A DNA stretch of 64,000 bases. It comes from Aminipila sp032051575 (lineage in GTDB: Bacteria > Bacillota > Clostridia > Peptostreptococcales > Anaerovoracaceae). Location of the stretch: the NCBI RefSeq assembly GCF_032051575.1, contig NZ_DAMBYD010000001.1, forward strand, positions 248,001 to 312,000, in the 5' to 3' direction. The notes below the pieces were generated by a model. That model worked only from the letters and a program-made list of their open reading frames with translations. It did no database searches and was not told where the DNA came from. Positions 8,457-17,343 of this stretch are shown here, in pieces (the stretch's first letter is position 1; every line of letters begins with the position of its first letter). Made by a program: the position numbers and the translations under genes.

Positions 8457-9209
8457 ATGCCGAAAGCAAGAAGTCCTGACAGAGATAAAGCTTTTGAGAT
8501 ATATAAAGAACATGACGGAAAAGTTGATTTAGTGAATATTGCACAAAATCTTGGATTGTCAGCTGGTACCGTCAGAGGCTGGAAGAATAAAGACAAATGG
8601 GAACAGCGGTTGAATGGAACGCTCCAATCAGAAAATACGGAACGTTCCAAACGATCCGGGGCTCCTAAAAATAATAAAAATGCAGTAGGCCATGGGGCTC
8701 CGGAGGGAAATAAAAATTCGGAGAAGCATGGCTTTTTTTCTAAGTGGCTTCCAGCTGAGACAGCGGAGATTATGAAGTCCATAGAGAACCTGGACCCGCT
8801 TGATATTCTCTGGGATAATATTCAGCTGCAGTACACCGCTATTATCAGAGCGCAGAAGCTCATGTATGTAAAGGACCAGAAAGATATAACAACAACTAAA
8901 ATTGGTGAAGGATACAGTGATACAGGAAGTAGTGAAAAGTGGGAAGTGCAACAGGCATGGGATAAACATGCTACTTTCCTGAATGCACAGTCAAGAGCTA
9001 TGAAAACTCTAGAAGGTATGATGAAGCAATATGACGAACTGCTGCACAAGAACTGGGAGCTGGCCACAGAGGAACAGAAGCAGCGTATTGAGAACCTGAA
9101 AGCAAACACTGCTAAGATTAAGGGTGATGATCCTGATAATAATGGAAATGAAGATGATGGGTTCATGGAAGCTCTTTCTGGAAAGGTTGATGACGTATGG
9201 CAAGAGTAA
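8457..9209 (+). CDS. Terminase small subunit
   Basis: 250 aa DNA-packaging protein. The N-terminal 50 residues hold a helix-turn-helix (NIAQNLGLSAGTVRGWKNK) that recognises the packaging site. The middle has the low-complexity GAPKNNKNAVGHGAPEGNKN element typical of PBSX/phage small terminases, and the rest is helical for oligomerisation. The ATG at 8457 is preceded by AAGGGGTGAGGTG; a GTG one codon earlier lacks spacing. It overlaps the large subunit by 13 bp. The packaging (pac or cos) site is usually inside or just upstream of this gene. Confidence 0.92.
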   Translation: MPKARSPDRDKAFEIYKEHDGKVDLVNIAQNLGLSAGTVRGWKNKDKWEQRLNGTLQSENTERSKRSGAPKNNKNAVGHGAPEGNKNSEKHGFFSKWLPAETAEIMKSIENLDPLDILWDNIQLQYTAIIRAQKLMYVKDQKDITTTKIGEGYSDTGSSEKWEVQQAWDKHATFLNAQSRAMKTLEGMMKQYDELLHKNWELATEEQKQRIENLKANTAKIKGDDPDNNGNEDDGFMEALSGKVDDVWQE

Positions 9210-10468
9210 AAAAAGCTATATTTAAGTTCAAGCCTTTTTCAAATAAGCAACTTAAGATACTTACTTGGTGGCTTCCTAATTCTCCAGTACATGATAAAGA
9301 TGGAATAATAGCAGACGGAGCAATCCGATCAGGAAAGACGGTGTCAATGGCACTGTCTTTTATTATGTGGGCCATGTACACTTTCTCTGATGAGAACTTT
9401 GCCATGTGCGGTAAGACGATAGGGTCCTTTAGACGTAATGTGCTTACGGTGCTTAAGCTGATGCTTTGGTCCAGAGGGTACAAATGGAAAGACCACAGAG
9501 CTGACAATCTTCTGGAAGTTACCCGAAAAGGAGTAACAAATTACTTTTATATCTTTGGTGGTAAGGATGAACGCTCACAGGACCTTATTCAGGGTATTAC
9601 CTTGGCTGGGGTCTTTTTCGATGAAGTTGCATTGATGCCCGAATCCTTTGTCAACCAGGCTACAGGGCGTTGCTCAGTAGAAGGTTCAAAGTTCTGGTTT
9701 AACTGCAACCCTGACGGACCATATCACTGGTTCAAAATAAACTGGATTGATAAAATTGTTGAAAAGAATATTATCTACCTACATTTCACCATGGACGACA
9801 ACCTGTCCTTATCTGAGAAGATTAAGGCTCGTTACAGGGCAATGTATTCAGGTGTATTCTTCCAGCGATATATATTAGGGTTATGGGTAGTTGCCGAAGG
9901 TGTTATCTATGACATGTTTGATAAAGCAAAGCATGTGCTTGATGCAGTTACAGAGTTGGTTATAGATATTTACTATGTCAGCATTGACTACGGTACCCAA
10001 AATGCCACGGTATTTCTTCTATGGTGTAAGAACAATAGGGGGCAGTGGGTATGCATCAAAGAGTATTACTATTCTGGCAGGGATGAGGAAAGTCAGAAAA
10101 CAGATACGGAATATGCAGATGATCTAAAAACTTTCTTAGGTGATATAAAACCAGCAAGGATAATCATTGACCCAAGTGCAGCTTCATTTATAGCAGAATT
10201 AAAAAAACGAGGTTACTACATAAAAAAAGCTAAAAATGATGTGTTAGATGGAATCCGTTTCGTAGCTTCTATGTTAAATCAAGAAAAAATATGTTTTTCC
10301 GCGGAATGCGTAAATACGATATTAGAGTTTAGTTCTTATATCTGGGACATTAAAGCATCTGAGAGAGGTGAAGATAAACCTATTAAACAACATGACCATG
10401 CTATGGATGCAATTCGATATTTCTGTTATACCATACTATACAAAGGTAGAGGGCTTAGAACATTCTAG
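9197..10468 (+). CDS. Terminase large subunit (PBSX family)
   Basis: 423 aa packaging motor, with an ATPase N-domain and a nuclease C-domain. Walker A is GAIRSGKT near residue 43 and Walker B is VFFDE near residue 140. The RNase H-like nuclease shows DYG near residue 263, IIDPSA near 325 and HDHAMDAIRYF near 398, supplying the acidic metal ligands. Its length and motif spacing match the PBSX/Terminase_6 group. It cuts concatemeric phage DNA and drives it into the prohead through the portal encoded next. Confidence 0.96.
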   Translation: MARVKKAIFKFKPFSNKQLKILTWWLPNSPVHDKDGIIADGAIRSGKTVSMALSFIMWAMYTFSDENFAMCGKTIGSFRRNVLTVLKLMLWSRGYKWKDHRADNLLEVTRKGVTNYFYIFGGKDERSQDLIQGITLAGVFFDEVALMPESFVNQATGRCSVEGSKFWFNCNPDGPYHWFKINWIDKIVEKNIIYLHFTMDDNLSLSEKIKARYRAMYSGVFFQRYILGLWVVAEGVIYDMFDKAKHVLDAVTELVIDIYYVSIDYGTQNATVFLLWCKNNRGQWVCIKEYYYSGRDEESQKTDTEYADDLKTFLGDIKPARIIIDPSAASFIAELKKRGYYIKKAKNDVLDGIRFVASMLNQEKICFSAECVNTILEFSSYIWDIKASERGEDKPIKQHDHAMDAIRYFCYTILYKGRGLRTF

Positions 10469-10480
10469 GTTCTTTTTTTA
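10457..10480 (+). terminator. Weak terminator-like hairpin at the 3' end of terL
   Basis: AGAAC (10457-10461) pairs with GTTCT (10469-10473) and runs into seven Ts, overlapping the terL stop. The stem is only 5 bp, so termination would be partial at most. Confidence 0.4.
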
Positions 10481-10495
10481 TTGGAGGTGATAGCA

Positions 10496-11935
10496 CTGGG
10501 ACTGATCAAGACACTGCAGAAAGGAGTGAAAGCAGGTATTATGGCAATTAGTGAAGCGAATCAAGAGCTGAATGATAGCAGAATACTGTTTCTTATAAAT
10601 GAGTTTAACAGTTCTGAGAGGCGTACGTTGATGGAAACCGGGGAGAGATATTACCGTGTTGGAAACGATATTAAGAATCGGAAGAGCAAAGAGGGAAAGG
10701 CAAATAATAAGCTTGCACACTCTAAGTATAAAGGGGAAGTGGATGAAAAAGTTTCTTACCTACTTTCCCGAGATATTACGCTAAAAGGGAAAGATAAGAA
10801 CTTAGTAGAACAGGTAAAAGATATACTGGGTAAGCGTTTTCAGTACCAGCTTTCCTTACTGGGATACGGAGCAAGTAACAAGGGGATTGGATGGTTACAA
10901 CCATATATTGATCAAAATGGTAATTTAAAAACTATGGTTATTCCAGCAGAGCAGTGTATCCCAGTATGGCGTGATAGTTCTCATGAAGAATTAGACACCA
11001 TGATTAGGGTTTATCCAACACTTGTATGGGAGTTTAATCAACGCAAGACAGTTACGAACGTTGAAGTCTGGACTCAAGACAGTGTTAAATATTATCGACT
11101 TTCAGGTACTTCACTCCTTATTCCGTACAATGTTATAAATCAAGAACAGAATGGCCCCATAGCACACTTTAAAAAAGGAGAAGAGTGGAAAACATGGGGG
11201 AAGGTTCCGTTTATTCCATTTAAGAATAATCATTTAGAATTGCCGGATATTGTATTTGTAAAGTCTCTTTTGGATGCTTATGATAGCTCTAGATCTGACG
11301 TGGCCGATTATGTAGAAGAGGTAAAAAATCTTATTTTTATTCTATATGGATACGGTGGTCAAGACATTCATGAATTTATGCGTAAATTAAATGAGGATAG
11401 GGCAATCCCGCTTGATGCGACAAAAGAAGATGGTGCAGGTGTAGATGCATTGACACCCTCAATGGACATTACAGCACTTAGAGAACACTATGAACAGCTT
11501 AAGCGAGATATTACGGAAGATGGTCAGACAATTAACAAGGACTTAGATAAGTTTGGAGCTTCCCCCTCCGGAGTTGCATTGAAATTTATGTATGCAGGTT
11601 TGGATTTAAAAGCTAATGCCATGGAAACACAGTTTAAATTTGCCCTTGATACTCTAATGTACTTTGTTGGAGTCTACCTCGGCGAAAATGGTATTGGAAG
11701 TAGTTCCGTGCCAGATATTGATGTAGTATTTAACAGAGATATGCAAATTAATGAATCGGAGAAAATTCAGAACTGTACTAATTCTAAAGGCACAATTTCA
11801 GATGAAACTATACTTGCTAATCATCCATGGGTCAAAGATGTTGAAACAGAAAAAGCAGCACTGCAACAGCAGAACCAAGAAGCTTTGCCATATAAGGATA
11901 AAATACCTATAGGTGGTTCAGATGGTAAAGAATAG
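10496..11935 (+). CDS. Portal protein (SPP1 gp6-like)
   Basis: Phage portal of about 480 aa forming the dodecameric DNA channel at one capsid vertex. Typical sequence features are LLSRDITLKGKD near the N-terminus, KGIGWLQPYID, and the C-terminal crown region with SPSGVALKFMYAGLDLKA. The start is unusual. A nine-base Shine-Dalgarno match (GGAGGTGAT, 10483-10491) is followed at normal distance by CTG (10496), while TTG 10481 and GTG 10487 lie before or inside that site. CTG is therefore preferred, giving 479 aa; the frame itself is open from 10481. Overlaps the minor head gene. Confidence 0.93.
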   Translation: MGLIKTLQKGVKAGIMAISEANQELNDSRILFLINEFNSSERRTLMETGERYYRVGNDIKNRKSKEGKANNKLAHSKYKGEVDEKVSYLLSRDITLKGKDKNLVEQVKDILGKRFQYQLSLLGYGASNKGIGWLQPYIDQNGNLKTMVIPAEQCIPVWRDSSHEELDTMIRVYPTLVWEFNQRKTVTNVEVWTQDSVKYYRLSGTSLLIPYNVINQEQNGPIAHFKKGEEWKTWGKVPFIPFKNNHLELPDIVFVKSLLDAYDSSRSDVADYVEEVKNLIFILYGYGGQDIHEFMRKLNEDRAIPLDATKEDGAGVDALTPSMDITALREHYEQLKRDITEDGQTINKDLDKFGASPSGVALKFMYAGLDLKANAMETQFKFALDTLMYFVGVYLGENGIGSSSVPDIDVVFNRDMQINESEKIQNCTNSKGTISDETILANHPWVKDVETEKAALQQQNQEALPYKDKIPIGGSDGKE

Positions 11936-13304
11936 TCAGTATTGGGAGAATCGTGTAGCAAAGAAAACATGGCAGACTTACAACGATCTTGAAGAGCGTA
12001 ACTGGGCACTATTTGAAATGTATCAGGAAGCTTCAGGAAACATATCCAATGAACTCTACAAGGTTGCAGAAAGAATAAATGGCGGCAAAGCTGTCAGTCT
12101 TACAGATATGCATAAGTTTAATAGGCTCATGGGTCTCAAAAAAAGTTTTGAGAAAACCATTAGAGAATTAGTTGAGCAGACAGAGGAATTTGCAAAAGAA
12201 AACATGCAGCAAGGCTTTAAAGATACATATAAAGCAGCTAGAACAGCAATATCAAGTACAGCTTTTACAATGCCCGATAAAAGGCTTATGGATGAAATGC
12301 TGGATAGACCATGGAGAGGTGACAGTTTCTCATCCCGGCTTTGGAAGAACACTTCTATTTTGGCAAACAACTTGAATGAAAGTTTAGTAATCGGGTTACA
12401 GCAAGGCAAGACTATTTCAGAAATAAGTATAAAAATGGCTAACGATATGATGCAAGGTTTTAATGTAACACACAGGCTTGTACGGACTGAAACCATGCAT
12501 TATCTTAATAACTCAGCAGTCAGAGCTTATAAAGATGCTGGAATAGAGTATGTACAGATTTGGGCAGCTGAAGATGAACGTACCTGCAAGCACTGTATGC
12601 AATACCATGAGAAGATTTATCCTATAGATAAGGCTCCAATTCTTCCAATACATGCACATTGCCGGTGTACATATTTACCAGTGACAGATAAGAGTTTAAT
12701 ACCGGCGCAACCAGTAGAGAGAAATACGTTTAAAAGGGTTGAATATAATTCACAGGGCGACTATTCTATTAAACTTAGTGGCTATAATAAAACCGTTAAT
12801 AAAGGATTATCAGAAGCAGCTGAAAATGTCGCAAGGCTAGGTAGTAAAGACAATAAAGAACATTTACACCTTATAAACTTACGGACTGGAGAAAAGATTT
12901 TTTATTGTGCCGGCGAATATAGCGCTGTAGGGGGTCCAGAGTTTTGGAAATTCATTGATGCAAATAAGCAGACAGAAATAGCTTTTATTCATAATCATAA
13001 TACAGACAGCTTTTTCTCTGAAACTGATATAAAAACTCTACTTATTTGTGAAAACATTTCAGCAATGATTGCAGTGAGAAATGACGGTGTTAAGTACATT
13101 GCAAAGAAAAAGAAAGGTGTTTCAGCCGTTACAAGTAGATTGGATGAATTGTATAAAGATGATATAGAAGCGTTGAATAATAAAGTTAAACAGGGTATAA
13201 TACCTATGGAAGATAGGGCGGTATTAAGAGAAGAATTGATAGTAAATAATGCTCTTAGAGATTTTGTTGAGGAAGGGATTGAATTTGATGGAAGAGAGAA
13301 ATGA
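11922..13304 (+). CDS. Minor head protein (SPP1 gp7/Mu F family) with JAMM-like C-terminal domain
   Basis: 460 aa. Residues 1-265 are the gp7/Mu F head-morphogenesis domain (SQYWENRVAKKTWQTY at the start; VRTETMHYLNNSA; zinc-type CKHCMQYHEK ... HAHCRCTYLP near 226-255). The C-terminal 190 residues are an added domain. HNH at 357-359, S366 and D369 (HxH-x6-S-x2-D), after an upstream Glu-containing strand, resemble the metal site of JAMM/RadC-like peptidases (usual spacing x7). ATG 11922 has AGGTGG 5 bp upstream and overlaps the portal gene. The fusion could process head proteins or be delivered with DNA (inference). Confidence 0.88.
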   Translation: MVKNSQYWENRVAKKTWQTYNDLEERNWALFEMYQEASGNISNELYKVAERINGGKAVSLTDMHKFNRLMGLKKSFEKTIRELVEQTEEFAKENMQQGFKDTYKAARTAISSTAFTMPDKRLMDEMLDRPWRGDSFSSRLWKNTSILANNLNESLVIGLQQGKTISEISIKMANDMMQGFNVTHRLVRTETMHYLNNSAVRAYKDAGIEYVQIWAAEDERTCKHCMQYHEKIYPIDKAPILPIHAHCRCTYLPVTDKSLIPAQPVERNTFKRVEYNSQGDYSIKLSGYNKTVNKGLSEAAENVARLGSKDNKEHLHLINLRTGEKIFYCAGEYSAVGGPEFWKFIDANKQTEIAFIHNHNTDSFFSETDIKTLLICENISAMIAVRNDGVKYIAKKKKGVSAVTSRLDELYKDDIEALNNKVKQGIIPMEDRAVLREELIVNNALRDFVEEGIEFDGREK

Positions 13305-13467
13305 TAAGTGGCTTACACCAACTTTAAAGGAAGCACCATTTTATTATCCAGGAATTACTTTAGAAGAGTACGAAAGGGAACGCGAATATTTCCAAAATCA
13401 TCAGACCCCAAAAGATATGATTAATTATGCTCCTTTGTGGAAACAGAAAGAGGGAAGTAAAAATTGA
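13288..13467 (+). CDS. Small hypothetical phage protein
   Basis: 59 aa from the ATG at 13288, with GGAAGGG 10 bp upstream. It overlaps the end of the minor head gene by 17 bp in another frame and the next gene by 4 bp, so it is translationally coupled on both sides. Acidic and aromatic, containing ITLEEYEREREYFQNHQTPK. No domain recognised. Its place between head genes suggests a small head-module protein. Confidence 0.7.
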   Translation: MEERNDKWLTPTLKEAPFYYPGITLEEYEREREYFQNHQTPKDMINYAPLWKQKEGSKN

Positions 13468-13721
13468 AAATAGTATGTTCTGAATGTGGTCATGAATTTG
13501 AATCTTCCAACGATATGCTGATGGAACGTCCTTATAAGGCCCAGTTCATAGAAGTATATTACAGCTGTCCAGGATGCGGCAATGATTTTAGAGTATGCTT
13601 ACCTAATGCTGAAACTAAGAGATTGCAGAAACAGATAAGCATATCTGAAAAAGCTGGAAACGACACCAAAAAGCTCAAAGAAAAATTGAAGAAAGAATTA
13701 GATAGAATAAATGGTAGATAG
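13464..13721 (+). CDS. Small zinc-ribbon phage protein
   Basis: 85 aa with TTG start (GAGGGAAG upstream), overlapping the previous stop. Two CxxC knuckles, CSECGHEF near residue 5 and CPGCGNDF near residue 34, form a zinc ribbon; the C-terminal half is a basic coiled coil (KKLKEKLKKELDRI). This architecture is found repeatedly in head modules of clostridial phages; function not established. It is the last gene before a strong terminator. Confidence 0.8.
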   Translation: MKIVCSECGHEFESSNDMLMERPYKAQFIEVYYSCPGCGNDFRVCLPNAETKRLQKQISISEKAGNDTKKLKEKLKKELDRINGR

Positions 13722-13762
13722 CCGCTCAACATATGTTAGGCGGTATTTTTATAAGTTGATTT

Positions 13763-13789
13763 AAGACAGTCAGAAATGACTGTCTTTTG
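13763..13789 (+). terminator. Strong intrinsic terminator inside the late region
   Basis: 10-bp perfect stem AAGACAGTCA/TGACTGTCTT with GAAA tetraloop (13773-13776), then Ts. A second hairpin with a TATTTTT tail lies just upstream at about 13722-13750. No SigA promoter is evident between here and the scaffold gene. Confidence 0.85.
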
Positions 13790-13885
13790 TTATATCCGCC
13801 CTTTTTTAGAAGTTGCAGGGCATAAAGAACAACAAGACTCTGAACCGGAAGCAACCGGTATATAAATGCTATGGAGGGAAAGAAA

Positions 13886-14470
13886 ATGGATTGGCTAAAG
13901 AAGTTATTAGAAAACGCAAAAATTGTTGATGGAAAATTAGATATAGATGCACTTATGGAAGCTGTAAAAACGGAATTTCCTAAGAATGCTGTACCTAAGG
14001 AAACATACAACGATGTAGCGGGGCAGTTGAAAACCGCTAGTGGAACGATTGAGACTCTTAAGAAAGAGCACAAGGATGTGGAAACACTGCAGCAAACTAT
14101 TAAAACTCATGAAGATACTATTAAAACGATGAAAACAGATCATGAGAAAGCTGTAAATGATATGGCTGTTAATGCTGCCATTGAAAAAGCCCTGACAAAT
14201 AGTAAGGCAAAACATAGTGATTTGCTTGCAGAAAAGTTCGATCGTGAAAAGATTGTGGTTAAGGAAGGTACAGTAACGGGAGTCGATGAGCAACTAAAGG
14301 GCTTAAAAGAAAGTTATAAGGACCTATTTGAAGAAAAGCTGTCAGGTAATCCACCAGCAAGTCCGGATACCGGGAACTTAAAAGGCGGGAATACTTATGA
14401 GGCAATTTTAGCTAATGCAGATAATATGACCGCAGAAGAGATTGCGGCTCAGTTTTCAAATTTAAAGTAA
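13886..14470 (+). CDS. Phage scaffolding protein (GP20-like)
   Basis: 194 aa, start at the ATG preceded by GGAGGG; an ATG at 13871 lies upstream of that site. The acidic N-terminus (WLKKLLENAK), long central coiled coil (about residues 50-110) and basic C-terminal tail match the phage minor structural GP20 scaffold family. Position immediately before the major capsid gene is diagnostic. It assembles the procapsid with the capsid protein and is removed before packaging; whether the JAMM-like domain of the minor head protein takes part is speculation. Confidence 0.88.
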   Translation: MDWLKKLLENAKIVDGKLDIDALMEAVKTEFPKNAVPKETYNDVAGQLKTASGTIETLKKEHKDVETLQQTIKTHEDTIKTMKTDHEKAVNDMAVNAAIEKALTNSKAKHSDLLAEKFDREKIVVKEGTVTGVDEQLKGLKESYKDLFEEKLSGNPPASPDTGNLKGGNTYEAILANADNMTAEEIAAQFSNLK

Positions 14471-14487
14471 AGAAAGGGTGATAAAGA

Positions 14488-15372
14488 ATGTCAGTAGAAA
14501 AATTTAAACCTACATTATGGGAAGGCGCATTAATTGCGAACTTCCATTCAGTATCTATTTCAGATGCTATGTTTACAAAGCCAACAGAAATTAAAGGAAA
14601 TAAGATTATTTTTAACAGAGTTGGTGGCGGCGCAATTAAAGATTATACAGGGGCTGTTGCATGGGATGAGATTAATACAACCCCTATTGAAATGACTTTT
14701 GGACAGAAAAAATATTTTGCTTTTGCGCTTGATGATTGCGATAAGGTGCAGCTAAAAGGCGATGTGATGACTGCAACAACAGCGGAACATGCAGCAGTAT
14801 TAGCTGAAACTTATGACGGGTACAATCTAACAAAGCTGATTGCAGGAGTAAAAAGTGGCAACGCAATTGGTTCTGCTACAAATAAGATTCTGTTAGTGCC
14901 AAAGAATGCCTATGATTACATAGTTGACCTTGGTACTATTCTTGGAACGAACAAAGTTCCTAAGACAGATCGATTTGTAACAGTTAATTCTGTGATTTTA
15001 GGATTGTTGTCAAAAGATCCACGATTTACCGCTAATCCAAACGTTTTAGCAAATGGTGTGGTTGAGGGACAGAAAATTGGAGGAATGCAGGTAATGTGCT
15101 CAGAAGAACTACCAGCAAATAAGATTGTGGCACATCATAAGAGTGCTTTCGGTGCAGCTAAGCAGCTTGATGAAATCGAAGCCATGAGATTACAGTCTGC
15201 TTTCGCTGATGGCATTAGAGGCCTCTGTATGTATGATAATGTAACACTAAGAAGTGAAGCTATTTCTGTATTACATTATACTGCAGGTACGGTAGATGAT
15301 ACTCCGGCTACTAAGGTTGTTGTAACAAATACAGCGGAAAATCCAGTTAATACAAAAGCAGTTACAGTATAA
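14488..15372 (+). CDS. Major capsid protein
   Basis: 294 aa. The order scaffold, this gene, then gp6-like connector identifies the major head protein. The sequence begins MSVEKFKPTLWEGALI and contains FAFALDDCDK and a C-terminal VTLRSEAISVLHYTAGT, as in coat proteins of Gram-positive siphophages with an HK97 fold and a separate scaffold gene. No fused protease is visible. AAAGGGTG lies 7 bp before the ATG. Product should be the most abundant phage protein; a stable UUCG stem-loop follows the stop. Confidence 0.9.
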   Translation: MSVEKFKPTLWEGALIANFHSVSISDAMFTKPTEIKGNKIIFNRVGGGAIKDYTGAVAWDEINTTPIEMTFGQKKYFAFALDDCDKVQLKGDVMTATTAEHAAVLAETYDGYNLTKLIAGVKSGNAIGSATNKILLVPKNAYDYIVDLGTILGTNKVPKTDRFVTVNSVILGLLSKDPRFTANPNVLANGVVEGQKIGGMQVMCSEELPANKIVAHHKSAFGAAKQLDEIEAMRLQSAFADGIRGLCMYDNVTLRSEAISVLHYTAGTVDDTPATKVVVTNTAENPVNTKAVTV

Positions 15373-15375
15373 TGC

Positions 15376-15393
15376 GGGAGGGTTCGCCCTCCC
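15376..15393 (+). terminator. Stem-loop with UUCG tetraloop after the capsid gene
   Basis: GGGAGGG/CCCTCCC perfect stem closing a TTCG loop, with no T run. More likely an mRNA-stabilising 3' structure or partial terminator that sets high capsid expression than a full stop. Confidence 0.6.
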
Positions 15394-15406
15394 TATTTAT
15401 TAGGGG

Positions 15407-15715
15407 GTGAGTACCATCGAAGAAAGAATATTAGCATCCCTAAAGCTTAGGGTAAAAAATGTATCAGATGAATTGCTGAAAGACCTTACCACGGATGCTA
15501 TAACTGATGTAAGGACATTTACCAATATATCCAAGGATGAGGAGTTACCTGGTGGATGTGAAACAATAGTAAAAGATTTAGTAGTCCGCAAAATAAATCG
15601 GTTAGGTTCAGAGGGAATTGCTTCTGAAAGCCACAGCGGTGTAAGTCAAACATACGAACCTGATTTACCTGAAGATATAAAAAAGAAACTAAATCGATTT
15701 AGGAGGCTGCCATGA
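15407..15715 (+). CDS. Head-tail connector (gp6/adaptor-like)
   Basis: 102 aa helical protein (MSTIEERILASLKLRV ...) at the position of the HK97 gp6/SPP1 gp15 adaptor that docks under the portal. The start is ambiguous. GTG at 15407 overlaps a Shine-Dalgarno AGGGGGTGA (15402-15410), and the codon at proper distance is ATC (15416), so a rare AUC start is possible; GTG is kept here. It overlaps the next gene by 4 bp. Confidence 0.8.
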   Translation: MSTIEERILASLKLRVKNVSDELLKDLTTDAITDVRTFTNISKDEELPGGCETIVKDLVVRKINRLGSEGIASESHSGVSQTYEPDLPEDIKKKLNRFRRLP

Positions 15716-16026
15716 GTATAAATCAAGAAATGCGTCCATTGATGTTGCAAAAGAGAAAAGATGGGGAGTCACCTACAGGCGCGGTAAAGTATGAGTGGGA
15801 AGACGTGAAAACTATTGACGTTGCTGTTTATAAAACAAATAGTACTTTAAATACTCAGAATGTTAGGTACAATGAAAGCTCTCATACGGGACTAACTTAT
15901 GAAAAAGAAGTTGAGGAAAATCTGTATAGGCTAGTTGATGGTGAAAGAGTATATGATATAACGCTTGCAGACACTAAAAATAGACTCACATCGTTGCTTC
16001 TGAAGGAGATTGATACAAATGTCTAG
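15712..16026 (+). CDS. Head-closure/head-tail joining protein
   Basis: 104 aa, predicted beta-rich (KYEWEDVKTIDVAVYKTN, then GLTYEKEVEENLYRLV). Second in the connector-stopper-gp10-terminator series; by order it is the stopper (SPP1 gp16-like) that closes the portal channel after packaging. AGGAGG overlaps the previous stop and sits 6 bp before the ATG. Assigned mostly by position. Confidence 0.72.
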   Translation: MSINQEMRPLMLQKRKDGESPTGAVKYEWEDVKTIDVAVYKTNSTLNTQNVRYNESSHTGLTYEKEVEENLYRLVDGERVYDITLADTKNRLTSLLLKEIDTNV

Positions 16027-16432
16027 TAATGATGATTTTGTAAGGTCAATAGAAGATGCCACATTACAGCTGATACAGCAGGTAAAAGGCAATACGAGAA
16101 GGGCATGCCTCTTTATTGAATCCGAAGCAAAGAAAAATTGCCCTCTAGATCAGGGGCCTTTGAGAGCTGCTATGTTTTCACAGGTAAACTCTACTTCAAC
16201 AGAAATTGTTGGCACAGTAGGAAACAATAGTGAGACTGCACCTTATGTACACCAGGGGACTGGTATATATGCTGTTGAGGGGAATGGCAGACGAACCCCC
16301 TGGAAGTATAAAGCAACTGGAGGAAAATATAAAGGATGGCATGTAACAAGAGGACAGCGGGCAAAACCATTCTTGGATAAAGCCAAGATAGATAATAGGG
16401 TGAAAATAAACCATATGCTAGGGGGTGAGTAA
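16019..16432 (+). CDS. HK97 gp10-family tail completion protein
   Basis: 137 aa from the ATG at 16019 (AAGGAGA upstream, overlapping the previous gene). The family core is clear: ESEAKKNCPLDQGPLRAAMF, then APYVHQGTGIYAVEG and the C-terminal RAKPFLDKA. These correspond to the KxxxPxDTGxLR ... YxxxxExGT ... PFLxPA pattern of gp10. It joins the tail to the head-completion ring. Confidence 0.9.
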   Translation: MSSNDDFVRSIEDATLQLIQQVKGNTRRACLFIESEAKKNCPLDQGPLRAAMFSQVNSTSTEIVGTVGNNSETAPYVHQGTGIYAVEGNGRRTPWKYKATGGKYKGWHVTRGQRAKPFLDKAKIDNRVKINHMLGGE

Positions 16433-16804
16433 ATGCTGGAAGTTGTGATAAAACAGGTAATTGAAAGTATTACTAAGCCTATTATAGGTGATAAAAAAGT
16501 ATTTCCGGTTATGGGTACTTGTAAGCCTCCACTTGTAACTTATACGATTACTCCAGTGGCTGGTGGAACGGTAAAGGAAAGCCAGATTGAAGTTAAGGCT
16601 ATTGCTGGGGATATAGACAAGGCTATTGAAATTAGAGAGGCTATTTCTGGTAAGCTGGACATGACGGCAGATATTCCTTCAATAGAAGTGGGGAATATTG
16701 TTTTTCGGAGCGGGTTAGCTGGAGGAGGTATGCTCTTTAATGACAGTATACAAACGTGGGAGCTAAATAGTATTTTTATAATTACATGGAGGTGTAAAGA
16801 TTGA
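16433..16804 (+). CDS. Tail terminator-like protein
   Basis: 123 aa, mixed alpha/beta with PPLVTYTITPVAG and IRWR-like C-terminal strands (SIFIITWRCKD). Position between gp10 and the major tail protein is that of the tail terminator (SPP1 gp17, lambda U), which caps the tail tube. GGGGGTGAG precedes the ATG; the stop overlaps the TTG of the next gene by 4 bp. Confidence 0.75.
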   Translation: MLEVVIKQVIESITKPIIGDKKVFPVMGTCKPPLVTYTITPVAGGTVKESQIEVKAIAGDIDKAIEIREAISGKLDMTADIPSIEVGNIVFRSGLAGGGMLFNDSIQTWELNSIFIITWRCKD

Positions 16805-17343
16805 GTGATAAAAACGAAATTATATTAGGTGCTGGAGAAGTATTCATGTATGAATTTACAGGAACAACGGTACCTGATACAGTAACGATTGAAACAGAGG
16901 GAAATAATGTAGGGCACTGCTCTGGGGGTTTTACAATAAACTATAAGCCGGAGAAATACGATGTAAAAAACCAATACGGTAAAACTGTTAAGTCTTTTAT
17001 TACCAAAGAAGAAATAACAGCCAAAACTGGTATTTTAAGCTGGGATTTGAAAAGGCTTGAACTATTATCAACTGCAAAAATTACAGAGGATACGGTTAAA
17101 AAGCTACGTAAACTTACCTTTGGCGGCGGTGGTGCTTTAAAAACAGTATTATTGCGTTTTGTACATACAAAGTCTAATGGTAAAAAGATTCGTTTTACCA
17201 TGATTGGCCAAGGCGGTAACGGCTTTTCTTTGGAGTTCGGAGAAAAGGAATTAACGGTAGACAGTGAAATTGCTGCTATCGAGTATGTTAAGAACTTTTT
17301 GGCTGAGTTTGAAGAAGAATTGGAGGGAACAGTAAATGGTTGA
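16801..17343 (+). CDS. Major tail protein
   Basis: 180 aa, TTG start after GGAGGTG. Begins EIILGAGEVFMYEFTG and contains GGFTINYKPEKYDVKNQYGK, hallmarks of tail tube proteins that polymerise as hexamers around the tape measure. By gene order it is immediately followed by the frameshifting chaperone and the tape measure gene, as expected for a siphovirus. It overlaps the chaperone by 8 bp. Confidence 0.88.
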   Translation: MSDKNEIILGAGEVFMYEFTGTTVPDTVTIETEGNNVGHCSGGFTINYKPEKYDVKNQYGKTVKSFITKEEITAKTGILSWDLKRLELLSTAKITEDTVKKLRKLTFGGGGALKTVLLRFVHTKSNGKKIRFTMIGQGGNGFSLEFGEKELTVDSEIAAIEYVKNFLAEFEEELEGTVNG

